From Plantibacter sp050587525 (GTDB lineage: Bacteria; Actinomycetota; Actinomycetes; Actinomycetales; Microbacteriaceae), in NCBI RefSeq assembly GCF_050587525.1, contig NZ_JBOBFT010000006.1:1-64000 (forward strand): a DNA stretch of 64,000 bases, in the 5' to 3' direction. The position numbers and the translations under genes are program-made. Below, one piece after another: positions 51,216 through 60,781 of the stretch. Positions within the stretch are counted from its first letter, which is position 1. Each line of letters opens with the position of its first letter. A model generated the notes under the pieces. The model was not told where the DNA came from and searched no databases. It was given only the letters and a program-made list of their open reading frames with translations.

Positions 51216-51770
51216 CTAAGCTTCCTTGCGGCGACGGACCAACACCACGGCGAGGGCCGCGAGACCGGCGGCGAGCAGGCCGCCCGCGATCCACGGGAGC
51301 ACGGTGCCCTGGAATCCGGTGTCGGCCAGCGGCGAGCCGCTGTCCGCCGTCGCGGGGCCGGAGTCGGACGTCGCAGCGGCTGCGGCCGCGCCGGCTTCGA
51401 CGACCGTGAAGTCGGACGAGTCCGTGATGGCGCCCTGCTTCGCCGTGAGCGTGTACGTGCCGAGTGAGGACTTGCCGGTCGTGATGTCGAGGGCGATGCT
51501 GCCGGCGGCATCCGCCTTCACCGTGATCGACTTCGTCGACGTGCCGACGGTCAGCGCGTTCGCCGCGTCTCCGGAGATCGTGATTGCCACGTCCTGCCCG
51601 GGCTGCCAGAAGTCGTCACAGCTGTAGGACACGGCGGTCCCCTGTGCAACGCTCGTCGGCGTGATCGAGTTGCAGCTGCCCGGCCCGTAGCCCTCGGCGG
51701 CGTTGGCCGCGGTGGGGACGGCGAGGACGGCGAGCACACACAGTGCCGCGGCAGAGAGCGTTCGTTTCAT
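51216..51770 (-). CDS. Secreted LADTG-anchored surface protein
   Basis: The 184-residue protein has a signal peptide, MKRTLSAAALCVLAVLAVPT, cleaved after ANA. A beta-sandwich domain follows (residues 25-115) with two cysteines (GSCNSI, YSCDDF) and VAITISGDAANALTVGTSTK. After an Ala/Ser/Thr spacer, PLADTGFQGTVLPWIAGGLL, a hydrophobic helix and VRRRKEA form a class E sortase sorting signal. It resembles the next gene in layout and is probably an old duplicate. Such small proteins may decorate the cell wall. No sortase is in the window. Confidence 0.85.
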   Translation of the reverse strand: MKRTLSAAALCVLAVLAVPTAANAAEGYGPGSCNSITPTSVAQGTAVSYSCDDFWQPGQDVAITISGDAANALTVGTSTKSITVKADAAGSIALDITTGKSSLGTYTLTAKQGAITDSSDFTVVEAGAAAAAATSDSGPATADSGSPLADTGFQGTVLPWIAGGLLAAGLAALAVVLVRRRKEA

Positions 51771-52017
51771 GGCTGGGCCCCAATCGAGAGTGGACGGGTG
51801 CGCGGGCGAGCAGCATGCTCGATCGCTCCGATGTCGTCATCATGGTAGGCCCGAAAGCGGGTGCGGATCATCACGAAAAGCGCGGAATTCCGCGGATGTG
51901 CCCACCACTGGGGCCACCTGGATTGGCGGTAACGCGCGGCGTCAGGGACCGTCGGGACGGCCTCGGGGAGGCCGGCCCGACGTGCTCGGCGTTCACCGCA
52001 GCGAGCGGTGCTCCAGC

Positions 52018-52608
52018 TCAGACCTGCTGACGGCGGCGCGCTGCGACGATCGTGAACACGGCCGCTCCCATCACGAGGAGTCCCCCGCCGATCCAGGCGA
52101 GCGTCCCACCGGTGAAGCCGGTCTCGGCGAAGGCGCGTTCAGTGACGGTGAACGATGCGGTCTCCGTAGTGGTGCCGCCTGCAGTGACCTGCTCGGCCGT
52201 GACCGTGCACGTGCCGCTCTGCGTCGGTGACGTCTGCACCTGCACGGCGAAGGCACCGTCGGCTGTCGCTGCGAAGGGAGCCGCTGTTCGAGGCGCGACG
52301 GCTGCTGCCGCGGGTGCGGCCTGAGCCTTGGGCGCCGTGGTCGGCTCGGCCGTCGGCGTCGCCGCTGCCGGGAGGTGGCATCCGGGACCCTCGACGACGA
52401 CATCGACGGGCGTGGTCGGAGCGAACGTGCCGTTGCAGGAGAAGGTGACGGTGTCACCCTCCATGACGCTGACGGGCGTGATGGTGGCGCAGCCACGCGG
52501 GCCATAGGTGGAGGTCGAGGTCTCGGCCGAGGTCGCAGCGATTGCGGCGGTCGGGACGGCGAAAACGGAAAGCAGGCACAGCGCTGCTAGGGCAAGGGTG
52601 CGTTTCAT
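52018..52608 (-). CDS. Secreted FAETG-anchored surface protein
   Basis: The 196-residue protein resembles its neighbour at 51216. MKRTLALAALCLLSVFAVPT is the signal peptide. The domain has GPRGCATITPVSVMEGDTVT and VTFSCNGTFAPTTPVDVVVE, with two disulphide-type cysteines. An Ala/Pro/Thr-rich stretch lies in the middle. TERAFAETGFTGGTLAWIGG, a helix and AARRRQQV form the C-terminal anchor, with F in place of L in the LAxTG motif. It is 247 bp upstream of the LADTG gene. Probable wall protein. Confidence 0.85.
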   Translation of the reverse strand: MKRTLALAALCLLSVFAVPTAAIAATSAETSTSTYGPRGCATITPVSVMEGDTVTFSCNGTFAPTTPVDVVVEGPGCHLPAAATPTAEPTTAPKAQAAPAAAAVAPRTAAPFAATADGAFAVQVQTSPTQSGTCTVTAEQVTAGGTTTETASFTVTERAFAETGFTGGTLAWIGGGLLVMGAAVFTIVAARRRQQV

Positions 52609-52731
52609 GATGATGTTCCCCAGAACGTCAAATGTTCCCCGGCCGACACCGATTTCGGGTGGGCGTCAGCAGAAGGCCTCGTTGTGCACGAATTCGGGTG
52701 TCGTGGCATCCGGAGGTGCCATCACGATACG

Positions 52732-54537
52732 TCAGGAAGCGCAGGCAGGGAAGGCTTCGAAGCCGATTTTCCCCGTAATTCCGGGGGTTGTGACCAGCTT
52801 TGGGGGTACTTCGGAGGCCTTCGGGGCGCGCACCGTGAACTCGAGCCGCTTCGACTCCCCCGGTTCGAGGGTCACATCCGTCTGGGCGTACAGTCGTCCC
52901 GTCGGATCGGTCACGGCTTTCACGGCGAGGTCCTTGCCGTCGTTCGCTCGGAGCAGCGATGCGGCCAACGGGCCGTGCAGGACGACGCGTGTGGCGATGT
53001 CGCCTGGAGGGGTTCCGAAGATCCCGTCAGCGGTCACGTACGCGGGGAGCGACGTGGCGGCATCGGCGGGGGCGTTCGACGTCATGGTGACCGCGACCGT
53101 GTACTCGGCGCCGTCGGGCGTGCAGCGCGGACTGCTCAGGACCACACGGGTGTCGAGGTAGTAGTCCATCTTCCCGCGGGTCAGGTCCTCGAGGTAGACG
53201 CCCGTGTAGACGGCATCGGTGTCCTTCGTCGGTGGGATGCCAGCGAGCGATGTCTCGGCGAGTGCAGCCTGCTCCTGCTCGTGCGCGCTCCACACGTGCA
53301 GTCGGTTCTCGGCTCCGGAGGCCGCGAGCGCTTCGATGAGCGTCTTGGGGTCAGGAGTGCTCGCGGTCATCGTCGTGAAGACGCTGCCGGCGACCTCGGC
53401 GAAGAATGCGTCCTGAACGAGCCGGTCCGGGTAGCGCGCGTACACCTCGCTCAGCAGCAGCTGCACAGCGTTGTCGTGGTTGAGCACGGTGCCGTCGGTG
53501 AGGGTGACGGGGCCGGTCGCCGTGAGCAGGTTCGCGAGCACGGAGGGATCGATCGCGATCACGCCGTCGATCGGTGTCCCGAAGACCTGCTCCGCCATCG
53601 CGCCCGCGAGTTCGCCGGTCCGGCTGAAGTCGACCGTGAGGTTGGTGTCCTGGATGTACTCGCCGAGGTTGTCCGTGTAGACGTTCTGCTCGAACGGGGT
53701 GAGCGGCAGGATCGGGCTCGGCTGCTTGCGGAACTCGTCGCTCGAGGCGGTGCGCACGAGGCTGATGGCGCCGTTCTCGGCGTGCACGAGGGCGGTCGCT
53801 CCTGCGATGCCGCCGGAGGAGCGTACTTCCGCGTTGTTCTGGATCATGACGAGATAGTTCCGTGGACCGTCGCCGCCGAGCATGGCGGGGAGCAGCGCTG
53901 TCGCGCGGGCTGCCGCATCGAGCATCTCGGTGGTCGTGCCGATGGTGCCCTGCAGTTTCGTGACGGCGGCTTCGACGATCGGGATCGTGCCGCTCGCATC
54001 GATCGCCTGGACGTCGTGGTCGATCCTTGACGCAGCTGCGCTCGCCTCGGCGACGGCGGGCGCGGCTGCCGCGAGCGGCGCAGTCTCGATGGAACCGTTG
54101 CCCGGCATGAGCGAGGCGAGGTTGACCTGTCCGGTGACGTCGACGATCTTCGGGACGACGTCGACGGCGATGCGGTCGGTCGCATCCGCGGCTTCCCGTA
54201 CGGCGCTGAAGTTGCCGCCAAGGAACGGCACGAACTCGGCCGCGCGCCAGACGGGGTCACTCGTCAGACCGACCGCTTTCGCCGTGTCCAAGCGCAGCGC
54301 CGCCGACTGCGCCTTCGCGGCATCGGCATCCCCCGCGAGGATCGACCGTTGCACCTTCGCGGCGACCGTCTGCGCGCGTTCGAGGCTGTTCTTGGCCATG
54401 ACCGCGCGAACGCCGAGCCACGCGCCGGCCGCGACGAGGATGAGGAGGACTGCCGCGACGATCCAGAAGACGCGTCGCCGGCGGTTTCCGCGAGGGCCGG
54501 AACGCGCCCTCCCGGACGCTGGACTGGCTGCGGTCAC
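52732..54537 (-). CDS. DUF4012-domain membrane protein
   Basis: The 601-residue protein starts at GTG 54537 (AGAGG four bases upstream); the frame itself runs to 54606. An Arg-rich N-terminus (RRRRVFWIVAAVLLILVAAG) gives one membrane helix. A helical region follows (DAAKAQSAALRLDTAKAVGL). Then comes the DUF4012 core with GGDGPRNYLVMIQNNAEVRS, SGGIAGATALVHAENGAISL and FSRTGELAGAMAEQVFGTPI. The C-terminal third is beta-rich. DUF4012 proteins often lie in actinobacterial envelope or polysaccharide loci and have unknown function. The nearby ugd, VanZ and anchored surface proteins agree with an envelope role. Confidence 0.9.
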   Translation of the reverse strand: MTAASPASGRARSGPRGNRRRRVFWIVAAVLLILVAAGAWLGVRAVMAKNSLERAQTVAAKVQRSILAGDADAAKAQSAALRLDTAKAVGLTSDPVWRAAEFVPFLGGNFSAVREAADATDRIAVDVVPKIVDVTGQVNLASLMPGNGSIETAPLAAAAPAVAEASAAASRIDHDVQAIDASGTIPIVEAAVTKLQGTIGTTTEMLDAAARATALLPAMLGGDGPRNYLVMIQNNAEVRSSGGIAGATALVHAENGAISLVRTASSDEFRKQPSPILPLTPFEQNVYTDNLGEYIQDTNLTVDFSRTGELAGAMAEQVFGTPIDGVIAIDPSVLANLLTATGPVTLTDGTVLNHDNAVQLLLSEVYARYPDRLVQDAFFAEVAGSVFTTMTASTPDPKTLIEALAASGAENRLHVWSAHEQEQAALAETSLAGIPPTKDTDAVYTGVYLEDLTRGKMDYYLDTRVVLSSPRCTPDGAEYTVAVTMTSNAPADAATSLPAYVTADGIFGTPPGDIATRVVLHGPLAASLLRANDGKDLAVKAVTDPTGRLYAQTDVTLEPGESKRLEFTVRAPKASEVPPKLVTTPGITGKIGFEAFPACAS

Positions 54538-54718
54538 GGTGCCTCTTTCGTCGGAGTAGGCACAGCCTAACCGCCGTCGGGGTGCGTGCGGGGGCGTTTG
54601 AGACACCCCGTTCTGGGGTGATCTCCGGGGCCGGCCGCCACGGATCGGGGGCTCCCAGCGACCGTGTCGTACGATGACTCAGGCGCCGGATCCGGCCCTG
54701 GAGCGGGAGAGGACGCCG

Positions 54719-55150
54719 ATGCGAAGTACGCGATCATGGCGCATTCTGCTCGGTTCGATGCTCGCCGCGTGCCTCATCGTCATGATGTTCATCGCGTTCT
54801 GGCCGACGCCCGTCGACGCGCCTGTCCACGGAGGCCTGATGGCCTGGCTCGATGCCCTGCACCGGGCGGGGGTGCCGACGTGGTTCGGCTACGCGTTCGT
54901 CGAGTCGGCGGCGAACGTGCTGCTCTTCGTGCCGCTCGGCGCGCTCATCGCCCTCGAGTTGCCACGCCGGTTCTGGTGGGTCGCCGCCGTCGCCGCAGCG
55001 GTACTCTCGATCGTCATCGAGACGGTTCAGCAGTTCATCCCGAACCGGTTCGCGAGTGTCGCGGACGTCATCGCGAACACGGCCGGCGGCCTCATCGGAG
55101 CGCTGCTCGTCTGGGCCGTGCGGCGCTACGGGCGGCCGAGACCGCGGTAG
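54719..55150 (+). CDS. VanZ-family membrane protein
   Basis: The 143-residue protein starts at ATG 54719, preceded by AGAGGAC; a longer start at 54674 lacks a ribosome binding site and overlaps a TACGAT -10-like box. It has four helices, including RILLGSMLAACLIVMMFIAF and WWVAAVAAAVLSIVIETVQQ. The VanZ signature is FVESAANVLLFVPLGALIAL with FIPNRFASVADVIANTAGGL. Family members can affect teicoplanin resistance or envelope processes. Its 3' end overlaps the ugd 3' end by 25 bp on the opposite strand. Confidence 0.9.
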   Translation: MRSTRSWRILLGSMLAACLIVMMFIAFWPTPVDAPVHGGLMAWLDALHRAGVPTWFGYAFVESAANVLLFVPLGALIALELPRRFWWVAAVAAAVLSIVIETVQQFIPNRFASVADVIANTAGGLIGALLVWAVRRYGRPRPR

Positions 55151-56436
55151 GTCCAACCGGCGTCGCGCCAGGCGACGGCGTCGAGGCAGTTGCGACCGTC
55201 GACGAGCGTCTTGCCGGCGACCAGCGGAGCGAGCTGCTCGGGCGTGAGCGCCCGGAACTCCTTCCACTCCGTCACGACGACGACGAGATCGGCGTCCTGA
55301 ACCGCTTCGAGCGCGGAGTCCGCGAAGTGCAGCTGCGGGTGCAGACGACGAGCGTTCGAGACGGCCTCCGGGTCGTACGCGAGCACCTTGGCTCCGAGAC
55401 CGTTGAGCAGCACGGCGACGTCCAGGGCAGGCGAGTCACGGACGTCATCGCTGTCGGGCTTGAAGGCGAGGCCGAGGACAGCGACGCGCTTCTGATACGC
55501 GCTGCCGCCGAGCTCCTCGACGACGATGTCGACGACCCGCTGGCGACGGCGCAGGTTGATCGCGTCGACCTCTTTGAGGAATGCGACCGACTCACCACGA
55601 CCGAGCTCTTCGGCGCGAGCCGTGAACGCACGGATGTCCTTCGGGAGGCAGCCGCCGCCGAAACCGACACCGGCGTTCAGGAAGCGACGGCCGATGCGCG
55701 CGTCGTACCCGATGGCGTCGGCGAGTTCCGTGACATCGGCATCGGTCACCTCGGCGATCTCCGCCATCGCGTTGATGAACGAGATCTTCGTCGCGAGGAA
55801 CGCGTTCGCCGCGACCTTGACGAGCTCGGCCGTCGCGAAACCGGTTGAGACGAGCGGGGTGTCCGCTTCGAGCGCGGTCGCGTAGACCTCGTCGAGCGCG
55901 GCGCGTGCGACATCGGCGTCGTCCGCAGCCGGCGGGAGGCCGTACACGAGACGGTCGGGCGAGATCGTGTCCTGAACGGCGAAGCCTTCACGGAGGAACT
56001 CGGGGTTCCACGCGAGGACCGCACCCGTCGGGGCGACGATCTCGGCGAGGCGCGCAGCGGTGCCGACGGGGACGGTGGACTTGCCGACCACGACGTCGCC
56101 GGCGGACAGGTGCGGGAGGATGCCGTTCACGGCGGCGTCGACGTACCGGAGGTCCGCGGCGGTCGAGCCGGCCTTCTGGGGCGTCCCGACGGCGATGAAG
56201 TGCACCGTGGCATCGGCAGCATCCGCCGTGTCCGTGCTGAACCGCAGACGGCCGGACTCGACGCCCGCGAGCAGGAGTTCGGGCAGACCCGGCTCGAAGA
56301 ACGGCGCGCGACCGGCGGACAGCGCCTCGATCTTCGCGGGGTCGACGTCGATGCCGACGACGTCGTGTCCCAGGGAGGCCATGGCGGCAGCATGCACGGC
56401 ACCGAGGTAGCCGCAGCCGATCACAGAAAGCTTCAT
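55126..56436 (-). CDS. ugd: UDP-glucose/GDP-mannose dehydrogenase family protein
   Basis: The 436-residue enzyme makes nucleotide-sugar uronic acids by two successive NAD-dependent oxidations. The Rossmann motif is MKLSVIGCGYLGAVHAAAMA (GxGYxG). VVGKSTVPVGTAARLAEIVA and EFLREGFAVQDTISPDRLVY are substrate-site segments. The catalytic cysteine is in GVGFGGGCLPKDIRAFTARA (about residue 258). UDP-glucose is the more likely substrate, but GDP-mannose cannot be excluded from sequence. The product could feed a capsule or wall polymer. Confidence 0.92.
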   Translation of the reverse strand: MKLSVIGCGYLGAVHAAAMASLGHDVVGIDVDPAKIEALSAGRAPFFEPGLPELLLAGVESGRLRFSTDTADAADATVHFIAVGTPQKAGSTAADLRYVDAAVNGILPHLSAGDVVVGKSTVPVGTAARLAEIVAPTGAVLAWNPEFLREGFAVQDTISPDRLVYGLPPAADDADVARAALDEVYATALEADTPLVSTGFATAELVKVAANAFLATKISFINAMAEIAEVTDADVTELADAIGYDARIGRRFLNAGVGFGGGCLPKDIRAFTARAEELGRGESVAFLKEVDAINLRRRQRVVDIVVEELGGSAYQKRVAVLGLAFKPDSDDVRDSPALDVAVLLNGLGAKVLAYDPEAVSNARRLHPQLHFADSALEAVQDADLVVVVTEWKEFRALTPEQLAPLVAGKTLVDGRNCLDAVAWRDAGWTYRGLGRP

Positions 56437-56535
56437 GGTTGTGATCCTAACGAGTCGAGATGAACAGCTGTGACCACTTCGGGGGTGAACTGGCGCACAC
56501 GGAGCGGATGTTTCGTGGTGTTGCGCAGGAACGGG

Positions 56536-57147
56536 CTAGCGGTGACCCAGCGCGCCGCCGGACTCCTGCAGGTAACACACTCCGCACAACGACTCGTAGG
56601 TCACGACCGTGCCGTCAATCGCGACCTGGTCGCCGTCGAACACGAATTCGTCGCCGAACCGGCGGCCGTTGAAGATCGCCTTGCGACCGCATCGGCAGAT
56701 CGTCTTCAGCTCCTCCAGGCTGTGAGCTACTTCCAGGAGGCGTCGACTTCCCGGGAACGCGACCGTCTGGAAATCCGTGCGGATGCCGTATGCCAGAACG
56801 GGAATACCTTCGAGGAGGGCGATGCGCAACAGATCGTCCACCTGCTGGTCGTCGAGGAACTGGGCTTCGTCGACGAGGAGGCAGCTCACATCGGAACCGG
56901 TTTCAGCCACCGTCCGCATGCGATGCTCGGCGAAGACCTCGTATGCGCTGTCCGACGGCCCGAGCAGGAAGTCCGCGTCCCGCGTGACGCCGAGCCGACT
57001 CACGATCGCCGCATCACCCTTGGTGTCCACGGACGGCTTCGCGAGGAGCACCTTGTGCCCGCGCTCCTCGTAGTTGAACGCCGCCTGCAGGAGAGCAGTG
57101 CTCTTGCCCGAGTTCATCGCGCCGTATCGGAAGTACAGTTTCGCCAC
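56536..57147 (-). CDS. tdk: Thymidine kinase
   Basis: The 203-residue type II thymidine kinase starts at GTG 57147. The P-loop is YGAMNSGKSTALLQAAFN (residues 9-26). CLLVDEAQFLDDQQVDDLLR supplies Walker B and the catalytic glutamate (DEAQF). VLAYGIRTDFQTVAFPGSRR is the lasso start, and the zinc site uses CRCG in KTICRCGRKAIF and C in LCGVCYLQ. It salvages thymidine to dTMP. The first residues lack a strong ribosome binding site. Confidence 0.96.
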   Translation of the reverse strand: MAKLYFRYGAMNSGKSTALLQAAFNYEERGHKVLLAKPSVDTKGDAAIVSRLGVTRDADFLLGPSDSAYEVFAEHRMRTVAETGSDVSCLLVDEAQFLDDQQVDDLLRIALLEGIPVLAYGIRTDFQTVAFPGSRRLLEVAHSLEELKTICRCGRKAIFNGRRFGDEFVFDGDQVAIDGTVVTYESLCGVCYLQESGGALGHR

Positions 57148-57244
57148 GTCAGCAGTCTATTGCCCGCGCGCCGCCGACCCGTTCGGATGCCGCAACTCGC
57201 GACAGCACCGCGACAGCACTGGAACGAAGCCGACCGGAGCGGAG

Positions 57245-58714
57245 CTACAGCGAGATGTCGAGCGTGGACGCCGTGCGCTCGAGCACCGCGACGGCCTTCG
57301 ACGGCGTCTCGTTGAGCGTGGACCCGTACGTCGGAATCATCTCGCGGAGCTTCGGTTCCCAGCCGGCGATGCGGTCGGGGAAGCAGGTGCGCAGAATGTT
57401 CAGCATGATCGGCACGGCCGTCGAGGCACCCGGCGAAGCACCGAGCAGGCCTGCGATCGACCCGTCTGCGGAGCTGATGACCTCCGTGCCGAACTGCAGC
57501 ACGCCGCCCTTCTCCTTGTCCTTCTTCATGACCTGCGCACGCTGACCGGCCTCGATGAGGTACCAGTCCTCGGCCTTCGCCGTCGGCATGAACTCACGGA
57601 GGCTCTCGAGCTTCTTCGCGCGCGACTGCATGAGCTGCCCGACGAGGTAGCTGATGAGACTGGGATTGTCCTTGGCCACCGAGAGCATGGGGATCAGGTT
57701 GCCGGGGCGGACCTGCGCCACGATGTCCTTGATCGAGCCCTTCTTCATGAACTTGGGGCTGAACGTCGCGTACGGGCCGAACAGGAGGCTGGCCTTGCCG
57801 TCGACGACACGCGTGTCGAGGTGCGGCACCGACATGGGCGGTGCGCCGACGGAGGCCTGGCTGTACACCTTGGCCTGGTGCTTGGCGACGACCTCCGGGT
57901 TGTCGGTGCGGAGGAACTGACCGCCGATGGGGAAGACGCCGTACCCCTTGATCTCGGGGATGCCCGACTTCTGCAGGAGCTTGAGCGCCCAGCCGCCGGC
58001 GCCGACGAAGACGAACTTGGCGTTGACCTCGAACGGCGTGCGACCGAGCGTGTGACGCCCGCGGAGACGCCAGGTGCCGTCCTTCTGCTGCTTCAGGTGA
58101 CGGATCTCGCGGTTGAGGTTGAGCGTCGCCGTGGACGCCGCTTCCTTGAAGAGCTTGTGGGTGAGGGCGCCGAAGTCGACGTCGGTGCCGGCCGTGATGC
58201 GCGTGGCCGCGAGCTTCTCGCCGACCGCACGACGGTTGATGAGCAGCGGAGCCCACTCGGCGATGACGGCGGGGTCCTCGGTGAACTCGATGCCGGCGAA
58301 GAGCGGCTGGTCCTTGAGCGCCTCGTACCGCTTCCGCAGGTACTCGACGTCCTTCTCGCCGCGCACGAACGTCATGTGCGGGGTGGAGTTGATGAATGTG
58401 TCCGGCTCCCCCAGGACGCCCTGCTCCACGAGGTAGGACCAGAACTGGCGGCTCAGCTGGAACTGCTCGTTGATGCCGATCGCCTTCGCGGGATCGACCG
58501 AACCGTTCTTGTCCTGCGGCATGTAGTTGAGCTCGCACAGGGCAGCGTGGCCGGTTCCCGCGTTGTTCCACGGGTTGGACGACTCGAGCGCGACATCGCT
58601 CAAGCGCTCGTACACCTCGACCGTCCAGTCGGGCTGCACCTGCTTGATCAGGGCGGCGAGCGTGGCGCTCATGATGCCGCCACCGATCAGGGCTACGTCG
58701 ACAGTTTCACTCAC
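57245..58714 (-). CDS. mqo: Malate:quinone oxidoreductase
   Basis: The 489-residue flavoprotein starts at GTG 58714. The FAD motif is VDVALIGGGIMSATLAALIK (residues 4-23). SDVALESSNPWNNAGTGHAA is the Mqo signature, then CELNYMPQDKNGSVDPAKAI. FVFVGAGGWALKLLQKSGIP lies mid-protein, and GAGTSTAVPIMLNIL-like sequence is near the C-terminus (GASPGASTAVPIMLNILRTC). It oxidises malate to oxaloacetate and passes electrons to menaquinone, at the inner face of the membrane. The gene is monocistronic and flanked by repeat-rich gaps. Confidence 0.97.
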   Translation of the reverse strand: MSETVDVALIGGGIMSATLAALIKQVQPDWTVEVYERLSDVALESSNPWNNAGTGHAALCELNYMPQDKNGSVDPAKAIGINEQFQLSRQFWSYLVEQGVLGEPDTFINSTPHMTFVRGEKDVEYLRKRYEALKDQPLFAGIEFTEDPAVIAEWAPLLINRRAVGEKLAATRITAGTDVDFGALTHKLFKEAASTATLNLNREIRHLKQQKDGTWRLRGRHTLGRTPFEVNAKFVFVGAGGWALKLLQKSGIPEIKGYGVFPIGGQFLRTDNPEVVAKHQAKVYSQASVGAPPMSVPHLDTRVVDGKASLLFGPYATFSPKFMKKGSIKDIVAQVRPGNLIPMLSVAKDNPSLISYLVGQLMQSRAKKLESLREFMPTAKAEDWYLIEAGQRAQVMKKDKEKGGVLQFGTEVISSADGSIAGLLGASPGASTAVPIMLNILRTCFPDRIAGWEPKLREMIPTYGSTLNETPSKAVAVLERTASTLDISL

Positions 58715-58750
58715 CAGACGAGTCTATCCTTCCCGTCGCGTTCGACGTCC

Positions 58751-58836
58751 CGGTCCCTGAGGCCCCGGTCCCTGAGGCCCCGGTCCCTGAGGCCCCGGTC
58801 CCTGAGGCCCCGGTCCCTGAGGCCCCGGTCCCTGAG
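58751..58836. repeat. 15-bp tandem repeats (CGGTCCCTGAGGCCC)
   Basis: Five exact copies start at 58751, 58766, 58781, 58796 and 58811, and a sixth is partial from 58826. The last unit runs into a REP-like CCTGTCGAAGG. Located upstream of mqo and downstream of the SGNH gene. Confidence 0.93.
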
Positions 58837-58945
58837 CCTGTCGAAGGGGAGAAGACCCAGGGCCCGCACTTCGACAGGCTCAGTGACCGGGTCAGGCGGC
58901 TCAGCGACCGGGTCAGCGGGCTCAACGACCAGAGCGGTGGACCCG
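58826..58945. repeat. REP-like cluster with CTTCGACAGGCTCAG motif
   Basis: GAGCCTGTCGAAGG (58834-58847) and CTTCGACAGGCTCAGTGACC (58869-58888) are inverted with respect to each other. They are followed by degenerate GGCTCAGCGACCGGGTCA repeats. The same motif recurs at 60946-61056. Confidence 0.8.
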
Positions 58946-58970
58946 GCAACGGCTCACGATCACCCAGGGG

Positions 58971-59669
58971 CTAGGGCAGGGCGGGGCTCAGAGCGTCGAG
59001 CTCCTCGAGCATGCGGGTCGCGAGGTGCTCGTACCCGCTGTCGTTCGGGTGCAGACCGTCCGCGGAGATCCATCCGGGGTCCTCGTCCAGCCAGTGCGAT
59101 GCGCCGGAGATGTAGTCGGCGTCGATCCGCTTCGCCGCCTCGTGCACCCAGTCGATGATGTGCCCGACGGATGCCGGCCGATCAAGCTTGAACCACCACG
59201 GTTCGACGACCACGATGCGCGCGTCCGGCAGACCGGCCCGGAGCTTCTCGAACTCCGGCAGGATCGCGTCGTGGATGCGGTCCTCGTTGCCGGCCCAGAC
59301 GAAGTTGTCGTTGATGCCGAGGGCGACGATCACGATGTCGGGATGCTGCGCGATCACATCGGCGGCGACATCACCCACCTGGTCGCGCTTCCGGACGAAG
59401 CCGAGACCGGGGACGCCCGCGTTGTACTCGCGCCACCCCTCCGCCTCGGAGACGAGCGTCGACCAACGCGCTGCGGGCGACGATGCGCCCGAGCCCTTCG
59501 TGTACGAATCGCCGTAGAAGGCGACGAGCGGACCCGTCGCCACCTCGTCACCGGACGCCGACGTTACCGTCTGCAGGCCGGACGGCAGTGCTGAGAGACC
59601 GAGGACCGCGATGACGAACGCGATGATCGCCACATACCGTTTCCGTACCCGCACCCGCACCCGTGCCAT
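58971..59669 (-). CDS. Secreted SGNH/GDSL-type hydrolase
   Basis: The 232-residue protein has an Arg-rich N-terminus and a signal/anchor helix (YVAIIAFVIAVLGLSALPSG). The SGNH blocks are complete: LVAFYGDSYTKGSG (block I, Ser about 52), AGVPGLGFVRK (block II), IVIVALGINDNFVWAGNEDR (block III, GIND) and ADGLHPNDSGYEHLATRMLE (block V, Asp-His). It is likely an esterase or lipase acting outside the membrane. The C-terminus ends shortly after block V. It lies between mqo and asd on the same strand. Confidence 0.9.
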   Translation of the reverse strand: MARVRVRVRKRYVAIIAFVIAVLGLSALPSGLQTVTSASGDEVATGPLVAFYGDSYTKGSGASSPAARWSTLVSEAEGWREYNAGVPGLGFVRKRDQVGDVAADVIAQHPDIVIVALGINDNFVWAGNEDRIHDAILPEFEKLRAGLPDARIVVVEPWWFKLDRPASVGHIIDWVHEAAKRIDADYISGASHWLDEDPGWISADGLHPNDSGYEHLATRMLEELDALSPALP

Positions 59670-59719
59670 GGCACCGGCCCGCCGACTCGCGCCCGCGCCC
59701 GCGCCCGAACGTCAGTCGC

Positions 59720-60781
59720 TCAGACCCGCGCTGCGGCGAGGTCGGCGGCGACCAGTTCCGCGATCTGCACCGCGTTGAGCGCTGCACCCTTGCGGAGGTT
59801 GTCGTTCGAGATGAAGAGGGCGAGGCCCTTGCCCGCCGGTGCGCTCTGGTCGGCGCGGATGCGGCCGACGAACGACGGGTCCTTGCCTGCCGCGTACAGC
59901 GGGGTGGGGACTTCGGACAGTTCGACGCCGGGAGCGTCGCTGAGGATCTCCTTGGCGCGTTCCGGCGTGATGTCGCGCGAGAACTCGGCGTTGATCGCGA
60001 GCGAGTGGCCCGTGAGGACCGGCACACGGACGCAGGTGCCCGAGACGAGGAGTTCAGGCAGCTCGAGGATCTTGCGGCTCTCGTTGCGGAGCTTCTTCTC
60101 CTCGTCGGTCTCGCCGAGGCCGTCCTCGACGATCGACCCGGCGAGCGGGATGACGTCGAACGCGATGGGGGCGACGTACTTCACGGGAGCGGGGAACTCG
60201 ATGGCTGAGCCGTCGTGGACGAGACGCGTCAGATCGCCCTGGGCGACGGCTGCCTCGACCTGGCCGATGAGCTCTTCCGCACCGGCGAGTCCTGAGCCGG
60301 AGACGGCCTGGTAGGTGTTGACGATGAGGCGGCTGAGGCCTGCCTCGGCGTCGAGCACCTTGAGGACGGGCATCGCTGCCATGGTCGTGCAGTTCGGGTT
60401 CGCGACGATGCCCTTGACGGCGTCCTTGATGGCGTGCGGGTTCACCTCACTGACCACGAGCGGGACCTCGGGGTCCATGCGCCAGGCGCTGGAGTTGTCG
60501 ATGACGAGGGCGCCGGCCGCAGCGAAACGCGGGGCCTGCGCACGGGAACCGGTCGCGCCGGCGGAGAACAGGGCGATGTCGAGGCCGGACGGATCGGCCG
60601 TCTCGACGTCCTCGACGACGATGTCCTGGCCGCGGAACGGCAGCGTCGTGCCTGCGGAACGTGCCGTCGCGAAGAAGCGGATCTCGCTGATCGGGAACTC
60701 GCGTTCCTCGAGCAGCGCTCGCATGACCTTGCCGACCTGACCGGTCGCTCCGACGATACCGACGCGTACACCGTTGCTCAT
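59720..60781 (-). CDS. asd: Aspartate-semialdehyde dehydrogenase
   Basis: The 353-residue enzyme reduces aspartyl phosphate with NADPH. ATG 60781 was chosen over 60814 because it gives the usual N-terminus SNGVRVGIVGATGQVGKVMR (Rossmann GxxGxxG). The catalytic cysteine is C131 in VANPNCTTMAAMPVL. RIRADQSAPAGKGLALFISN and SGTCVRVPVLTGHSLAINAE are conserved (the latter with the catalytic His region). It follows lysC on the same strand after 279 bp of REP-like repeats. Together they supply lysine, diaminopimelate, threonine and methionine. Confidence 0.97.
   Translation of the reverse strand: MSNGVRVGIVGATGQVGKVMRALLEEREFPISEIRFFATARSAGTTLPFRGQDIVVEDVETADPSGLDIALFSAGATGSRAQAPRFAAAGALVIDNSSAWRMDPEVPLVVSEVNPHAIKDAVKGIVANPNCTTMAAMPVLKVLDAEAGLSRLIVNTYQAVSGSGLAGAEELIGQVEAAVAQGDLTRLVHDGSAIEFPAPVKYVAPIAFDVIPLAGSIVEDGLGETDEEKKLRNESRKILELPELLVSGTCVRVPVLTGHSLAINAEFSRDITPERAKEILSDAPGVELSEVPTPLYAAGKDPSFVGRIRADQSAPAGKGLALFISNDNLRKGAALNAVQIAELVAADLAAARV

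Noticed and set aside
57074..59158. A 694-codon plus-strand open frame over mqo
   Set aside because: Antisense to mqo; its last part is just translation of the 15-bp tandem repeats.
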